The position numbers and the translations under genes were made by a program. A stretch of 64,000 nt of DNA from Vesta saturnalis (Eukaryota > Arthropoda > Insecta > Coleoptera > Lampyridae), in contig JARFJB010001603.1 of assembly GCA_036346205.1 (NCBI GenBank), forward strand, positions 1,595,001 through 1,659,000, in the 5' to 3' direction. The notes below the pieces were generated by a model. That model was not told the origin of the DNA. It made no database searches and saw only the letters and a list, made by a program, of their open reading frames with translations. This document shows positions 47,053-57,224 of this stretch, piece by piece. Numbering within the stretch: position 1 is the stretch's first letter; each line of letters starts with the position of its first letter.

Positions 47053-48125
47053 AACGATATTTAAATTTACACTTTTATAGATTTAAATACACCATTACAC
47101 TAATGAGGATTGCGATTGACAATCGCAAACCTCATCAGCTGATAATCTGTGGGTCGCATTCGGCGCTTGACTTTAGTGGATCCGCATTTCATTTAACTGC
47201 CTTACAGTGTTGTCGGGTTAAACAATTATTCTTGCGTTTAAAAAGCGGGGCGTGGCAGCAAGTGGTAAAGCGTGGTAATCACACCTAAACGCCGTCTGGC
47301 AATATTACTGAAGATAGATCTTCTACACGTGGCTAAGTGGTATGTATACTTAGATTACTGCCATATTACTGCCAATTCAATGCAATTAAAAATATTTGGG
47401 GTATTTGCAAGTCCTACTACGATCAGCGGATAGGTAAATATGGCTACCGAAAAAATAATTTCTGAGTGGTAGAAACGATTATTTAATTTAATTACAATGA
47501 ATAATGGGAATCCAGATGACAGTGAAGTTGAAGATGCCGAAGATGATGAATAACTGTATACCTATTTTAAATTAAGAATTATTTTTTTGTTTACCTAGGG
47601 ATGATTGAAAATACATTAGCTAAAGGCCTTTCCAATAATCTCTAATAACGCATTAAGAGGCAGCAGTTACGGCATTTTAATCTACAAATTACTGAATCAA
47701 AACATTCCATTATAACTTTTTTTGTTGAAAGTGTTACAAAAACACATTTGAGAACGTATTTATTTGATTTACTTGTACGAAAAATATACTTTGCAAAGTT
47801 TTCAGTCAATAATTGAATACACATAAATACGACTGCGAATGAAAATACAATTTTATTAAATACATTTGTATTGCAAATAAAACATTGCTTGAATAAACAA
47901 GGATAAAATAATGCAAATTTATAGGGATCGTTAAGGGTAGAAAAGTTTTTAGAATACAAAGAATAAGAAAACAGTTTAAAACTCAAATTTATTTTTATTC
48001 TATAACAACCTAATTTAAAAATGGAGATTTTTAAATACAAATAAGTGTTATTTAAGAAACCATTGGGGACATGCTTTTAACTAAACATGTTCGCTTAAAT
48101 TTAATAAATAGTAAAATGTTTTTGG

Positions 48126-48126
<1 letters not shown>
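47053..48126. other. no recognised gene; small hairpin at 47,104-47,132
   Basis: TTGCGATTG and CAATCGCAA face each other across one base near 47,117. A 132-codon minus-strand frame (47,642-48,040) is K, F, N and C-rich, resembles nothing I know and is probably chance in AT-rich DNA. Confidence 0.45.

Positions 48127-48218
<92 letters not shown>
48127..48218. repeat. (TA)n microsatellite, about 90 bases
   Basis: Longest pure TA run of the window. Confidence 0.97.
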
Positions 48219-50440
48219 TAAAAAAAAATTTATTATAATTTTTGAACTTGTATAGAGTTGACTAGGAGCATTTTTTGTTTTTATTATGCTTGCTAATATT
48301 ATCACTGGGTGAAATGAATTAATTTTTTCAATGATACATATAGAAATTAAGATATTAACACAAAAGCCTTCTACTTCTACTTTTGAATGTCTTCCATAAC
48401 TTTCTTTGCCAAAATGTAGCATTTGATACGTTAACCATGTCGTCTCATGTGCAAGCAAGCAACCATTGTTTGTTTAAATTATCGTCTTTAGGAAAACGAA
48501 AGAACATTAAATCTTTATTATAATCTTTAGATCTTTTGTCTTCGTTGCAAGTAGCAACAGCACAATGCAATGGCAATAAGACTCGAATTCTCAAGAAAAT
48601 TCAGCAATTCAGGCAGCGTAGGTAAACATGCACTTCGCACTAGAATTACCATGCGCAATATCCTATCTTCTGTTTATTGTATCATGACGCAGAGGGTGCT
48701 TCTTAGTTCACCGCCCGTGGTTAGGAAAACTATATGCCCTCTTACGCTCTAGTATAAATGAATAATGTAAGAACGAAAAAGGTATATAACCGCATGGGTC
48801 GTATGAATATAAGCGCTAATATCGATATTCACATTTACTCATTTTACCAACTATAGTACAACATTTTGCACTAATTTGTTATGTAATAGCTCGCGTAATG
48901 TGGGAGAACGAAAATTAAATTCCACCCCAATCAAACATGTATTGAAGATATATTGAACTACATTTGGAATATGTACTTTCTCGTTATAGTATACAGAATG
49001 GAATTTTGTACAAATGTAAAGACAATTCCAAATTTATAGTAAAATTATGTCAAATTCGAACTACTATTAACTTATGTATGCCATTAATATGAATCGATTT
49101 TGTTCAAACTCAATTGAAATATTAGTATAGATTAGCAAAAAAGAATTTTGGACTTTTAATCGCACTAATGTTTTAAAATTTTAGTGCTATTAAATACGAA
49201 ATTCCACGAAATAAGGTTAAAGAGTATGAATTATCTGATCGACGCAAGAAGTGTTAATTCTATATGTGCCCGGCTCTCATTAACACTTCAAAACTCGTGT
49301 TATATCAATATCCAATAATAAAGTTAGTACCCCTAGCTTTAAGCTGCGTAATTTGTTCTACTTTGTAATTTTAGGTAATTCAACAGCTTAAAAGCCACAT
49401 ACAAAGTTTAAGCTATCTAAAGCTAAATTCAAATCCTCGAGTAAGCTTGTTTAAAACATGGATAAATAGAAAAAGTTGAAGAAAATTCCAAGAAAACTTT
49501 TCAAATATTTCACAAAGAAGTATATGTATGTCTAGATATTTCCTCTTTACCTTATGAGTTTGACGTTAACTAAAAAAAATATTTTGATTTATTTCATTTA
49601 TAGCAGTATTTTGTATTCATGTTTTACACATATTATTAAAAGACTAAGATACTTATGTAGTGTCCAAATTACTCTCAATAATTAAAAGACTATAAAATCA
49701 GTAAGCGCATAATATTGAACTTATTCGCAATGATGCAAATTAAAGAAAAATAGCTAATAAATGTATCTTGACTTTACTGACAATAATGCTACTCTTACTC
49801 ATATTTAAAATACTTCGCTTTTTTTGGTATTTAAATACCCAAAAAACTAAGTATTTTAAATATGTGAAATAATGGTGAAAGTTTACATTTCTTACTCTTA
49901 TTCAAATTAATTGCTCGCATCATATTAACTTTCCTCCGAATAATTAAAATATTAGAATTTGTTTACAAGTCTAGTTTTGAATTACTCACAAAACTCAAAC
50001 CTGATAAAAGGAATTCACCGTCTAGTAGAAGGCTACGCTATGTTAATTGATTGAGATAAGAATATTGCATCGTAGTCAGGCAGGTCAACAAGAAAATTAC
50101 TAAAATTAGAATTAACGAGCTTTGCACAACCACCAAGAAAATCCAATTTATTAATCTATAAGCAGTTTTACAAGTACATCAATAAATCAAAGAATTACAA
50201 AAAAAAAACGAAAAGAAAAAGTTCAATATGCCAATATAACAAGCTATTATCAAATAAGGTTAAACTGTGTGAAAAATTATAAAATCAAGTAACGGCAAAA
50301 TGAAAAGCAGCTTAACATATAAACACAGTAGAAAAACCAGACTTCCCAAATAGACTGCACATGTATTTGCTATAGGCCCCTTTGTTAAGTAGGATAGGAA
50401 ACTGTTTTATTAGAAAACGCTCTTGCTACTTTACGCATGC
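48219..50440. other. no recognised gene
   Basis: AT-rich with short frames only. A 65-bp palindrome lies at 49,800-49,864 (listed separately). Confidence 0.5.
49800..49864. repeat. 65-bp palindrome
   Basis: CATATTTAAAATACTT ... GGTATTTAAATACC ... AAGTATTTTAAATATG: outer 16-bp arms are perfect, the centre is itself a perfect 14-base palindrome, and the linkers are a T run and an A run. Confidence 0.9.
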
Positions 50441-50479
50441 GTTCAATAAATTTTAACGAATATATTTACTACTATACAG

Positions 50480-51540
50480 CAATCTAACTTGTCATGAACA
50501 AGAAGCATTTGTCAAATACTAACAGCCACGTTAAAAAATTTAAGGTAAGTAAAAATGAAAAGATTTCATAAGATTTCGTGAGAAACCATTGATAGCAATA
50601 TTGAAAAGAGTGTTCCAAACAATACGGAAAAATCAGGTATTTATTTAGACGCAAGTATTGTTCGTTTCCTAAATTCTGTTACATGCTTAGGAATTAAAGT
50701 TTTGTCGTTTTTTAAATTTAAATTTTTAATTAATTAAATGGTTTTGTTCATTTATTAAATTTTGTAACCTTTTTACATAAATGACTAAGGTTTTGTTCGT
50801 AGTGGTATTATATATGAATATCTCCCTCATGTACAATTTACTCCTATACAGAAATGCAACTGCGTTATGATTACACGATAATATTGGACATACGAATTTT
50901 AATTCGATGGAATAATGCTACTCAATTACCATAGTAACAAGTATTCTTGTCATGAACAAGAAATTTTCAATTACACCAGTTCAAAATTTAACTTAAGTTT
51001 ATTGTAAAAATGAAACGATTTCGTAAAATTTCGTGACAAACCATTGATAGCAATATTGAAAAGATGTTAAACAATACAAAAATCAGGTATTTATTTAGAC
51101 GCAAGTATTGTTCGTTTTAAATTCTGTTACATGCTGAATTAAAGTTTTGTCGTTTTTTAAATTAAAATTTTTAATTAATTAAATGGTTTTGTTCATTTAT
51201 TAAATTTTGTAACCTTTTACATAAATGACTAATTTTGTTCAGTGTATTATATGAATATTTATGTACAATTTATCTATAAAATGCAATGCGTTATGATTAA
51301 ATATTGGATTAGAATTAACTGTAATTACTAATAAATTTTCTCAATTACCATAGTAAAGAGTATTCTTGTATGAACAAAAATTGTAAATTACAAGTTCAAA
51401 AATTTAACTTAAGTTTATTGTAAAATAAACATTGTAAAATTCGTAAACCTTATAAAATATTGAAAAGATGTTAAAATACGTAAAAAATCAGATTTATTTA
51501 CAAATATTGTTCTTTTCAAATTTTTAATGTTTTTAATTAA
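50480..51540. repeat. repeat S, left cluster: three units of about 460, 420 and less, increasingly degraded
   Basis: Each unit contains GTCATGAACAAGAA, GCCACGTT or a relic of it, AACCATTGATAGCAATATTG, AAAATCAGGTATTTATTTAG, TTTTTAATTAATTAAATGG and CTCAATTACCATAGTAAC. Unit 1 starts near 50,487, unit 2 near 50,945, unit 3 near 51,363. From unit to unit bases drop out, mainly G and C and homopolymer members. The same unit occurs in better shape at 58,300-59,176. Confidence 0.9.
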
Positions 51541-51553
51541 ATTTTTTGTTTTA

Positions 51554-51633
<80 letters not shown>

Positions 51634-51849
51634 AATTTTTTTTTTTTTAATAATAAAAAATTTAAAATAAATTTAAAATAATTAAAAAAAAATTTTTTTT
51701 TTTTTTTTTTTAAATTTTTTTTAAATAAAAAATTTTTTTTTTGTTTTTTTGGTTAAAAATTTTTTTTTTTTTAAAAAAAATTTTTTTTTTTTTTTTTTAA
51801 AATTTAATTTTTTTTTTTAATAAATAAAATAATAATTTTTTGTTTTTAA
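51541..51849. repeat. poly-T / A+T low-complexity block
   Basis: Only A and T apart from a few G; it starts with a run of nearly 70 T. It joins the degraded end of repeat S to the palindrome. It looks like a failed consensus rather than natural DNA (inference). Confidence 0.9.
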
Positions 51850-52478
51850 AATTGATTAGTGCCATCTAGGTAAAGACTAACATTTTCTAAAACAGAAGCT
51901 GATAATGCACACCTCTCTGCTCTATCTTGTTTCTTCCTTCTCTTTCTCACACACACACACACACACACACACAAACAATTAAATTAATTAATCAATCTCA
52001 AACAAAGCACGCTCGATCACCAGATCAATCTCAACCAATCAACCGAAATTATGTCTTACAGTTTTGCGGAAATCAGATTACAGTTGAAACTGAATACATT
52101 CAAGTCTAATTAAATATGACGTGAAATAATAAATAATTTCTACCCTAATGGAATGATGCTTTATGTATAGGCAGATCCTCTAAACAGCCACCACCTATAC
52201 ATTCGGAACATCATATCTGATTTATTTGCATATTCAATTACACACAAAATTGTTTCATTGTAATGTGTTCATTAACATTTGTAAAAACCCATTAAAAAGT
52301 AATAATTACTTATATAACATAAAGTTAAATTAAAATAACATGTTTTTAAGAATATCAAGTTGATATAACGGAAATAAAAGGCAAAAGGTTTTAATGGTTT
52401 ATTATTATATAAGTGAATTAACAATAACTACAACTTTAAAATCCACGAATGCGTACTTACTATTTTGTAGAGCTGATC

Positions 52479-52607
52479 TTATGACGTTATCCTATAAGCA
52501 TGATAATACATTTTAAAAATCTTTATCGTATTTTTTAGCAATATCAGGTAAAAACATATATTAAATAATACGCTTACCTTTAGAAGTTTTTCCTTCAACG
52601 CTGCCAT
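52479..52607 (-). CDS. small ORF of 42 codons in the palindrome (left arm)
   Basis: MAALKEKLLKVSVLFNICFY, followed by a hydrophobic stretch and a basic end, stop at 52,479. The middle (about residues 12-25) could be one membrane segment. An alternative reading is a first exon MAALKEKLLK ending at a GTAAGC donor, because TTATAG, and further on GTAAGT, follow at plausible places. TATAAAA stands about 20 bases upstream of the ATG. It is divergent to the 54-codon frame at 52,660, with about 50 bases between the two starts. Copy in the right arm starts at 56,493. No family recognised. Confidence 0.35.
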   Translation of the reverse strand: MAALKEKLLKVSVLFNICFYLILLKNTIKIFKMYYHAYRITS

Positions 52608-52659
52608 ATGCTAAACTGAAATTTTTATACAACGTACCTCACTAAAACACGCTTTGTGA

Positions 52660-52824
52660 ATGGCTGAATATAAAACACTCGATTACATACCGGACATTAA
52701 CTATTTAGAAAGTAATACAGAAAAACCTGAATTCGTATTTAATAATTATGTTGTACTTACAAAATTTACATTCAAAAACACAAATATTTTAAAAGCGTCT
52801 AATACCACTAATGTTGCATCATAA
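52660..52824 (+). CDS. small ORF of 54 codons in the palindrome (left arm)
   Basis: MAEYKTLDYIPDINYLESNT is the start; the rest is rich in N, T, F and K and ends at TAA 52,822-52,824. Composition is balanced for a soluble peptide and unlike the F/I/K-only frames that chance gives in AT-rich DNA. The right-arm copy (56,440 to 56,276, minus strand) has the same overall length, but compensating 1-base indels disturb its middle. Function unknown. Stands 75 bases upstream of the longer frame beginning at 52,899, same strand. Confidence 0.45.
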   Translation: MAEYKTLDYIPDINYLESNTEKPEFVFNNYVVLTKFTFKNTNILKASNTTNVAS

Positions 52825-52898
52825 TAAACTCATTATACAGTGATTACATTAAATACTTAAAATATGTAACTTTATACTACGTCTATTATTACATAGAG

Positions 52899-53443
52899 AT
52901 GGGATTATTCTTAAATTTAATTGATTTCGATAGAGCTCTGGAATACTACAACCGTTCGAAATATTGCTTCTTCTCTCGATATCAAAAAGCTATACTAGTG
53001 ATACATTAGTAAGCATAATAGCGGATACAGGTACATGTCAACGATTATTGATGTTTTTCTGCATGATGAGTTTTTGAATGAGACAGCCTCGCAGGTATTT
53101 TTAAGAAAAGCTATACATCTCACGGATCAAACGAGATTTTTGAGATACAATCTCCTCATCATCTGCACCTTGAACGATTATATTGTAACCTAAAAGCAAG
53201 CTAATAACCCTAATAGTTTATCAGACATTATTACATGGACACGAGGTTAGCTCTAAATTAAATGGTTTCAACGCTGCTCTGGGAATGCTGTACACACTTA
53301 AAACCTTTAAGTCTGCTCGCCGAAGTTGTACCGATTCACTTTCTTCAATTTTATCTGCACTCTGTTTCGAAGCTGTAGTACGTTTTCTAATACATAAACA
53401 GAATCTTCAATACTGTGATACGTGTAGCAGCAAAACACATTAG
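52899..53443 (+). CDS. about 180-codon frame, interrupted by 1-base indels (left arm)
   Basis: Begins MGLFLNLIDFDRALE at 52,899 and ends SSKTH plus TAG at 53,441-53,443. In between, parts lie in different frames: VFLHDEFLNETASQVFLRKA near 53,060, HEVSSKLNGFNAALGMLYTL near 53,230, SLSSILSALCFEAVVRFLIH near 53,340. Four single-base differences separate the pieces; at each of these places (near 52,943, 53,035, 53,133 and 53,190) the right arm has the extra base, which makes the length a multiple of three. So the two arms together support one open frame of about 182 codons, leucine-rich, probably helical, with two cysteine pairs near the end. I recognise no family. Viral or host origin cannot be decided. 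I infer sequencing or consensus error, or recent decay, as the cause of the breaks. Confidence 0.45.
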
Positions 53444-53639
53444 CTAGTTAGTTTCACCTCTATATTACTTTACATGCAAGCCTGATCTTATCATAAATAA
53501 ATACATCTGTCAAAAAAGCTAATTAAACATAACTCCACGGCCAGGGTATAGCAAGCAACGCTTCAATTATAGCTCTTAGTCAACACAATAGGGCCTACAA
53601 CTACATACAATCGACTAGCACTGCTTTAGCACGAGGATC

Positions 53640-53862
53640 AAACGAAAGAACACGCACGCACGTAAGCACACGTTCGCACGCACGCACAAGCTCGCGTACG
53701 CTCGCACGTACGCACGACTGCGAACGCACGTACGACGCACGCTCGCACGTATGCGAACGTACGCGCACGCTCGCACGTATGCACGAACGTACGCACGCTC
53801 GCACGTACGCACGCTCACGTACGCGCGTTTGCACGCGTACGTACGCTCGCACGCACACGTAT

Positions 53863-53911
<49 letters not shown>
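53640..53911. repeat. (CACG)n / (CA)n tract, left arm
   Basis: CGCACGTACGCACGCTCGC-type units, then (CA)n from about 53,865 to 53,909. A shorter version stands inverted at 55,226-55,430. Frames of 112-119 codons through the tract are artefacts of composition. Confidence 0.95.
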
Positions 53912-53913
<2 letters not shown>

Positions 53914-54002
53914 AGCGAAAACACGCTAAAGCGAAAACTTGAACTTGAAACATGAATCAAGACGGAGCGCCGCTATGAAAAAACAGGTTTATTAACAAAA
54001 CC

Positions 54003-54073
54003 GAAGGAAAGCTTAACGTTTTGAAAATATATTATTATTATTATTATTATAAACAACAATACATCATTATTAT
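54003..54073. other. short ATT-rich 3' flank of the acidic frame
   Basis: TATTATTATTATTATTATTA near 54,030 follows the stop of the acidic 84-codon frame on the minus strand; absent in the right arm because of the 190-base deletion. Confidence 0.6.
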
Positions 54074-54328
54074 TTAATAACATGCTTTATCGGTTTTCTT
54101 CTTGAACCGTGAGTCGTCCTCATCATCATCATCATGATTTTGAGATTTGCCCTTTACCTCATCGCTCTTCTTTCTCTTCTGTGAACCATCATCTTGGATG
54201 TGAGATACAAGCTCAACCACGTCATCGCTTTCATCATTATCTTGAACGGTTATGTTGTAATAGTTTATTAACAAGTCAGTAAAATCTCTAATGTCCGCTG
54301 ATGTTGGCTCATAAACAGGAGAATACAT
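54074..54328 (-). CDS. acidic 84-codon frame in the palindrome (left arm)
   Basis: ATG at 54,328 (MYSPVYEPTSADIRDFTDLL) is chosen over the longer frame to 54,376, which opens with GTG. The first half is mixed (INYYNITVQDNDESDDVVEL), the second very polar: GSQKRKKSDEVKGKSQNH, then DDDDEDDSRFKKKTDKACY and stop. KRKK could be a nuclear localisation signal (inference). The roughly 155-bp repeats near the axis lie directly upstream and could hold its promoter. In the right arm the copy starts at 54,977 and is cut after 47 codons by a frameshift and the 190-base deletion. No family recognised. Confidence 0.5.
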   Translation of the reverse strand: MYSPVYEPTSADIRDFTDLLINYYNITVQDNDESDDVVELVSHIQDDGSQKRKKSDEVKGKSQNHDDDDEDDSRFKKKTDKACY

Positions 54329-54387
54329 TATACTAATGCTCACTCGATGACAGTTACACTTTAAAGAGCGAAACACGAGAAACGAGA

Positions 54388-54825
54388 ACGCAGCTAGCCT
54401 TGGGTCTTACTCGTCAATGTTAGGGTAGAATCGGGGGATGTCTGAAGTATTGACCTAACCACACTCTAACATAGTCCCTGGGGGCATGTTTATAAATCTA
54501 AACGCCTCTTTTATGGTCGAGGTATTTTCTCTAAGACGCCAGAACAGCTAGCCTTTGGTCTTGTGCGCAAGCGTGCTTGTCAACGTTCGGTAGAATCGGA
54601 CATCTTCGGGATGTCTAGATTGACCTAACCACATCTAACATAGCCTGGGATGTTTTATAATCTTTATGGTCGAGGTATTTTCTCCTAAGACGCCGAACAG
54701 CTAGTTTTGTGGCAAGTGCTGTCAATGTTCAAATCGGACATCTTCATGTTGTATTGATAACACATTAACATAGTGGATATGTTTATAAATAAACGCCTCT
54801 TTTATGGTCGTATTTCTTAAGACGG
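54388..54825. repeat. roughly 155-bp repeats at the palindrome axis, three decreasing copies
   Basis: Units at about 54,388-54,546, 54,547-54,699 and 54,700-54,825 share AGCTAGCCTTTGGTCTT, CAACGTTCGGTAGAATCGG, ACATCTTCGGGATGTC, GACCTAACCACA, CTAACATAG, TTTATGGTCGAGGTATTTTC and AAGACGCC. GACATCTTCGGGATGTC is an imperfect 17-base dyad. Each copy is shorter than the one before by scattered single-base losses. One more, inverted copy stands at 54,829-54,940. Confidence 0.85.
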
Positions 54826-54976
54826 CGTCTTATAAACGTTTTATAAACATGCATGCTATGTTAGATTGGTCATACTACATACATGATTCTATAATACGAG
54901 TACGCTTGCGCAAAAACTATGCGTTTCTTCGTGTTTCGCTCTTTAAAGTGTAACTGTTATCAGTGAGCATTACACA

Positions 54977-55120
54977 ATGTATTCTCCTGTTTATGAGCCA
55001 ACATCAGCGGACATTAGAGATTTTACTGACTTGTTAATAAACTATTACAACATAACCGTTCAAGATAATGATGAAAGCGATGACGTGGTTGAGCTGGGTG
55101 TATCTCACATCCAACGTTAA
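54977..55120 (+). pseudogene. right-arm copy of the acidic frame, truncated at 47 codons
   Basis: Same first 43 codons as 54,328-54,074, then a 1-2 base change (GAGCTGGGTGTATCTC against GAGCTTGTATCTC) and the joined deletion ending in CATCCAACGTTAA. The deletion joins CATCCAA to CGTTAAGC. The polar C-terminal half is lost. Confidence 0.7.
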
Positions 55121-55225
55121 GCTTTCCTTCGGTTTTGTTAATAAACCTGTTTTTTTCTAGCGGCGCTCCACCGTCTTGATTCATGTTTTCAAGTTTACAA
55201 GTTTTCGCTTTAGCGTGTTTTCGCT

Positions 55226-55231
55226 CTCTCG

Positions 55232-55263
<32 letters not shown>

Positions 55264-55430
55264 GCATACGTGCGTGCGTGCAGCGTGGCGTGCGAACGCG
55301 CGTACGTGTGAGCGTGCGTACGTGCGAGTGCGTTCGTGCGACGTACGAGCGTTGCACGTGCGTGCGAGCGTACGTGCGAGCTTGCGTGCGTGCGTGCGAA
55401 CGTGTGCTTACGTGGGTGCGTGCGTGTTTT
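55226..55430. repeat. (GTGC)n / (GT)n tract, right arm
   Basis: Shorter, inverted counterpart of 53,640-53,911. Confidence 0.93.
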
Positions 55431-55639
55431 CGTTTGATCCTCGTGCTAAAGCAGTGCTAGTCGATTGTATGTAGTTGTAGACCCTATTGTGTTGACTAAG
55501 AGCTATAATTGGAAGCGTTGCTTTATACCCTGGCCGTGGAGTTATGTTTAATTAGCTTTTTTGACAGATGTATTTGTTTATGATAAGATCAGGCTTGCAT
55601 GTAAAGTAATATAGAGGTGAAACTAACTAGCTAATGTGT

Positions 55640-56190
55640 TTTGCTGCTACACGTATCACAGTATTGAAGATTCTGTTTATGTATTAGAAAAACGTACTAC
55701 AGCTTCGAAACAGAGTGCAGATAAAAATTGAAGAAAGTGAATACGGTACAACTTCGGCGAGCAGACTTAAAGGTTTTAAGTGTGTACAGCATTCCCAGAG
55801 CAGCGTTGAAACCATTTAATTTAGAGCTAACCTCGTGTCCATGTAATAATGTCTGATAAACTATTAGGGTTATTAGCTTGCTTTGTAGGTTACAATATAA
55901 TCGTTCAAGGCGCAGATGATGAGGAGATTGTATCTCAAAAAATCTCGTTTGATCGCGTGAGATGTGTATAGCTTTTCTTAAAAAATACCTGCGAGGCTGT
56001 CTCATTCAAAAAATCTCATGCATGCAGAAAAAAAACATCAATAATCGTTGACACTGTACCTGTATCCGCTATTATGCTTACTTAATGTATCACTAGTATA
56101 GCTTTTTTGATATCGAGAGAAGAAGCAATATTTCGAACGGTTGTAGTATCTCCAGAGCTCTATCGAAATCAATTAAATTTAAGAATAATC
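55640..56190 (-). pseudogene. right-arm copy of the about 180-codon frame
   Basis: Minus strand from ATG near 56,189. Contains extra bases relative to the left arm in T runs (for example near 56,025 and 55,930) and carries the four bases that the left arm lacks. The part from about 55,990 to 55,740 stays open longer than in the left arm (RLYCNLQSKLITLIVYQTLL, then HGHEVSSKLNGFNAALGM). Confidence 0.6.
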
Positions 56191-56275
56191 CCATCTCTAT
56201 GTAATAATAGACGTAGTATAAAGTTACATATTTTAAGTATTTAATGTGTAATCACTGTATAATGAGTTTTTATTA

Positions 56276-56440
56276 TTATGATGCAACATTAGTGGTATTA
56301 GACGCTTTTAAAATATTTGTGTTTTGAATGTAAATTTTTGTAAGTACAACATAATTATTAAATACGAATTCAGGTTTTTCTGTATTACTTTCTAAATAGT
56401 TAATGTCCGGTATGTAATCGAGTGTTTTATATTCAGCCAT
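56276..56440 (-). pseudogene. right-arm copy of the 54-codon frame
   Basis: ATG at 56,440, stop at 56,276; equal length to the left-arm copy, with a local frame disturbance near 56,325-56,340 from opposite 1-base indels. Confidence 0.6.
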
Positions 56441-56492
56441 TCACAAAGCGTGTTTTAGTGAGGTACGTTGTATAAAAATTTCAGTTTAGCAT

Positions 56493-56640
56493 ATGGCAGC
56501 GTTGAAGGAAAAACTTCTAAAGGTAAGCGTATTATTTTTAATATATGTTTTTACCTGATATTGCTAACAAAAATACCGATAAAGATTTTTAAAATGTATT
56601 ATCATGCTTATAGGATAACGTCATAAGATCAGCTCTACAA
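56493..56640 (+). pseudogene. right-arm copy of the 42-codon frame
   Basis: Starts MAALKEKLLK at 56,493; length of the following T and A runs differs from the left arm, so the unspliced frame closes earlier (near codon 20). Confidence 0.5.
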
Positions 56641-57121
56641 AATAGTAAGTACGCATTCGTGGATTTTAAAGTTGTAGTTATTGTTAATTCACTATATAAT
56701 AATAAACCATTAAAACCTTTTGCCTTTTATTTCCGTTATATCAACTGATATTCTTAAAACATGTTATTTTAATTTAACTTTATGTTATATAAGTAATTAT
56801 TACTTTTAATGGGTTTTACAAATGTTAATGAACACATTACAATGAAACAATTTTGTGTGTAATTGAATATGCAAATAAATCAGATATGATGTTCCAATGT
56901 ATAGGTGGTGGCTGTTTAGAGGATCTGCCTATACATAAAGCATCATTCCATTAGGGTAGAAATTATTTATTATTTCACGTCATATTTAATTAGACTTGAA
57001 TGTATTCAGTTTCAACTGTAATCTGATTTCCGCAAAACTGTAAGACATAATTTCGGTTGATTGGTTGAGATTGATCTGGTGATCGAGCGTGCTTTGTTTG
57101 AGATTGATTAATTAATTTAAT

Positions 57122-57163
<42 letters not shown>

Positions 57164-57224
57164 AAAGAGAGAGGGGGAGGAAGAAACAAGATAGAGCAAG
57201 AGAGAGGTGTGCATTATCAGCTTC

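Noticed and set aside
47642..48040. 132-codon minus-strand frame rich in K, F, N and C
   Set aside because: No motif, low complexity in AT-rich DNA, no supporting context; kept only as a remark.
51541..51849. Poly-A tail of a retrogene
   Set aside because: The block is a mixture of T and A runs fading out of repeat S, with no coding sequence on its other strand.
53601..53960. 112- and 119-codon minus-strand frames
   Set aside because: They run through the (CACG)n/(CA)n tract of the palindrome; cysteine/valine/arginine strings are read-outs of the repeat.
54388..54825. CRISPR-like array
   Set aside because: Repeats of about 155 bp without unique spacers, degrading toward the palindrome axis, in a metazoan-type genome.
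55176..55474. 79- and 94-codon plus-strand frames
   Set aside because: Inverted counterpart of the same repeat tract.
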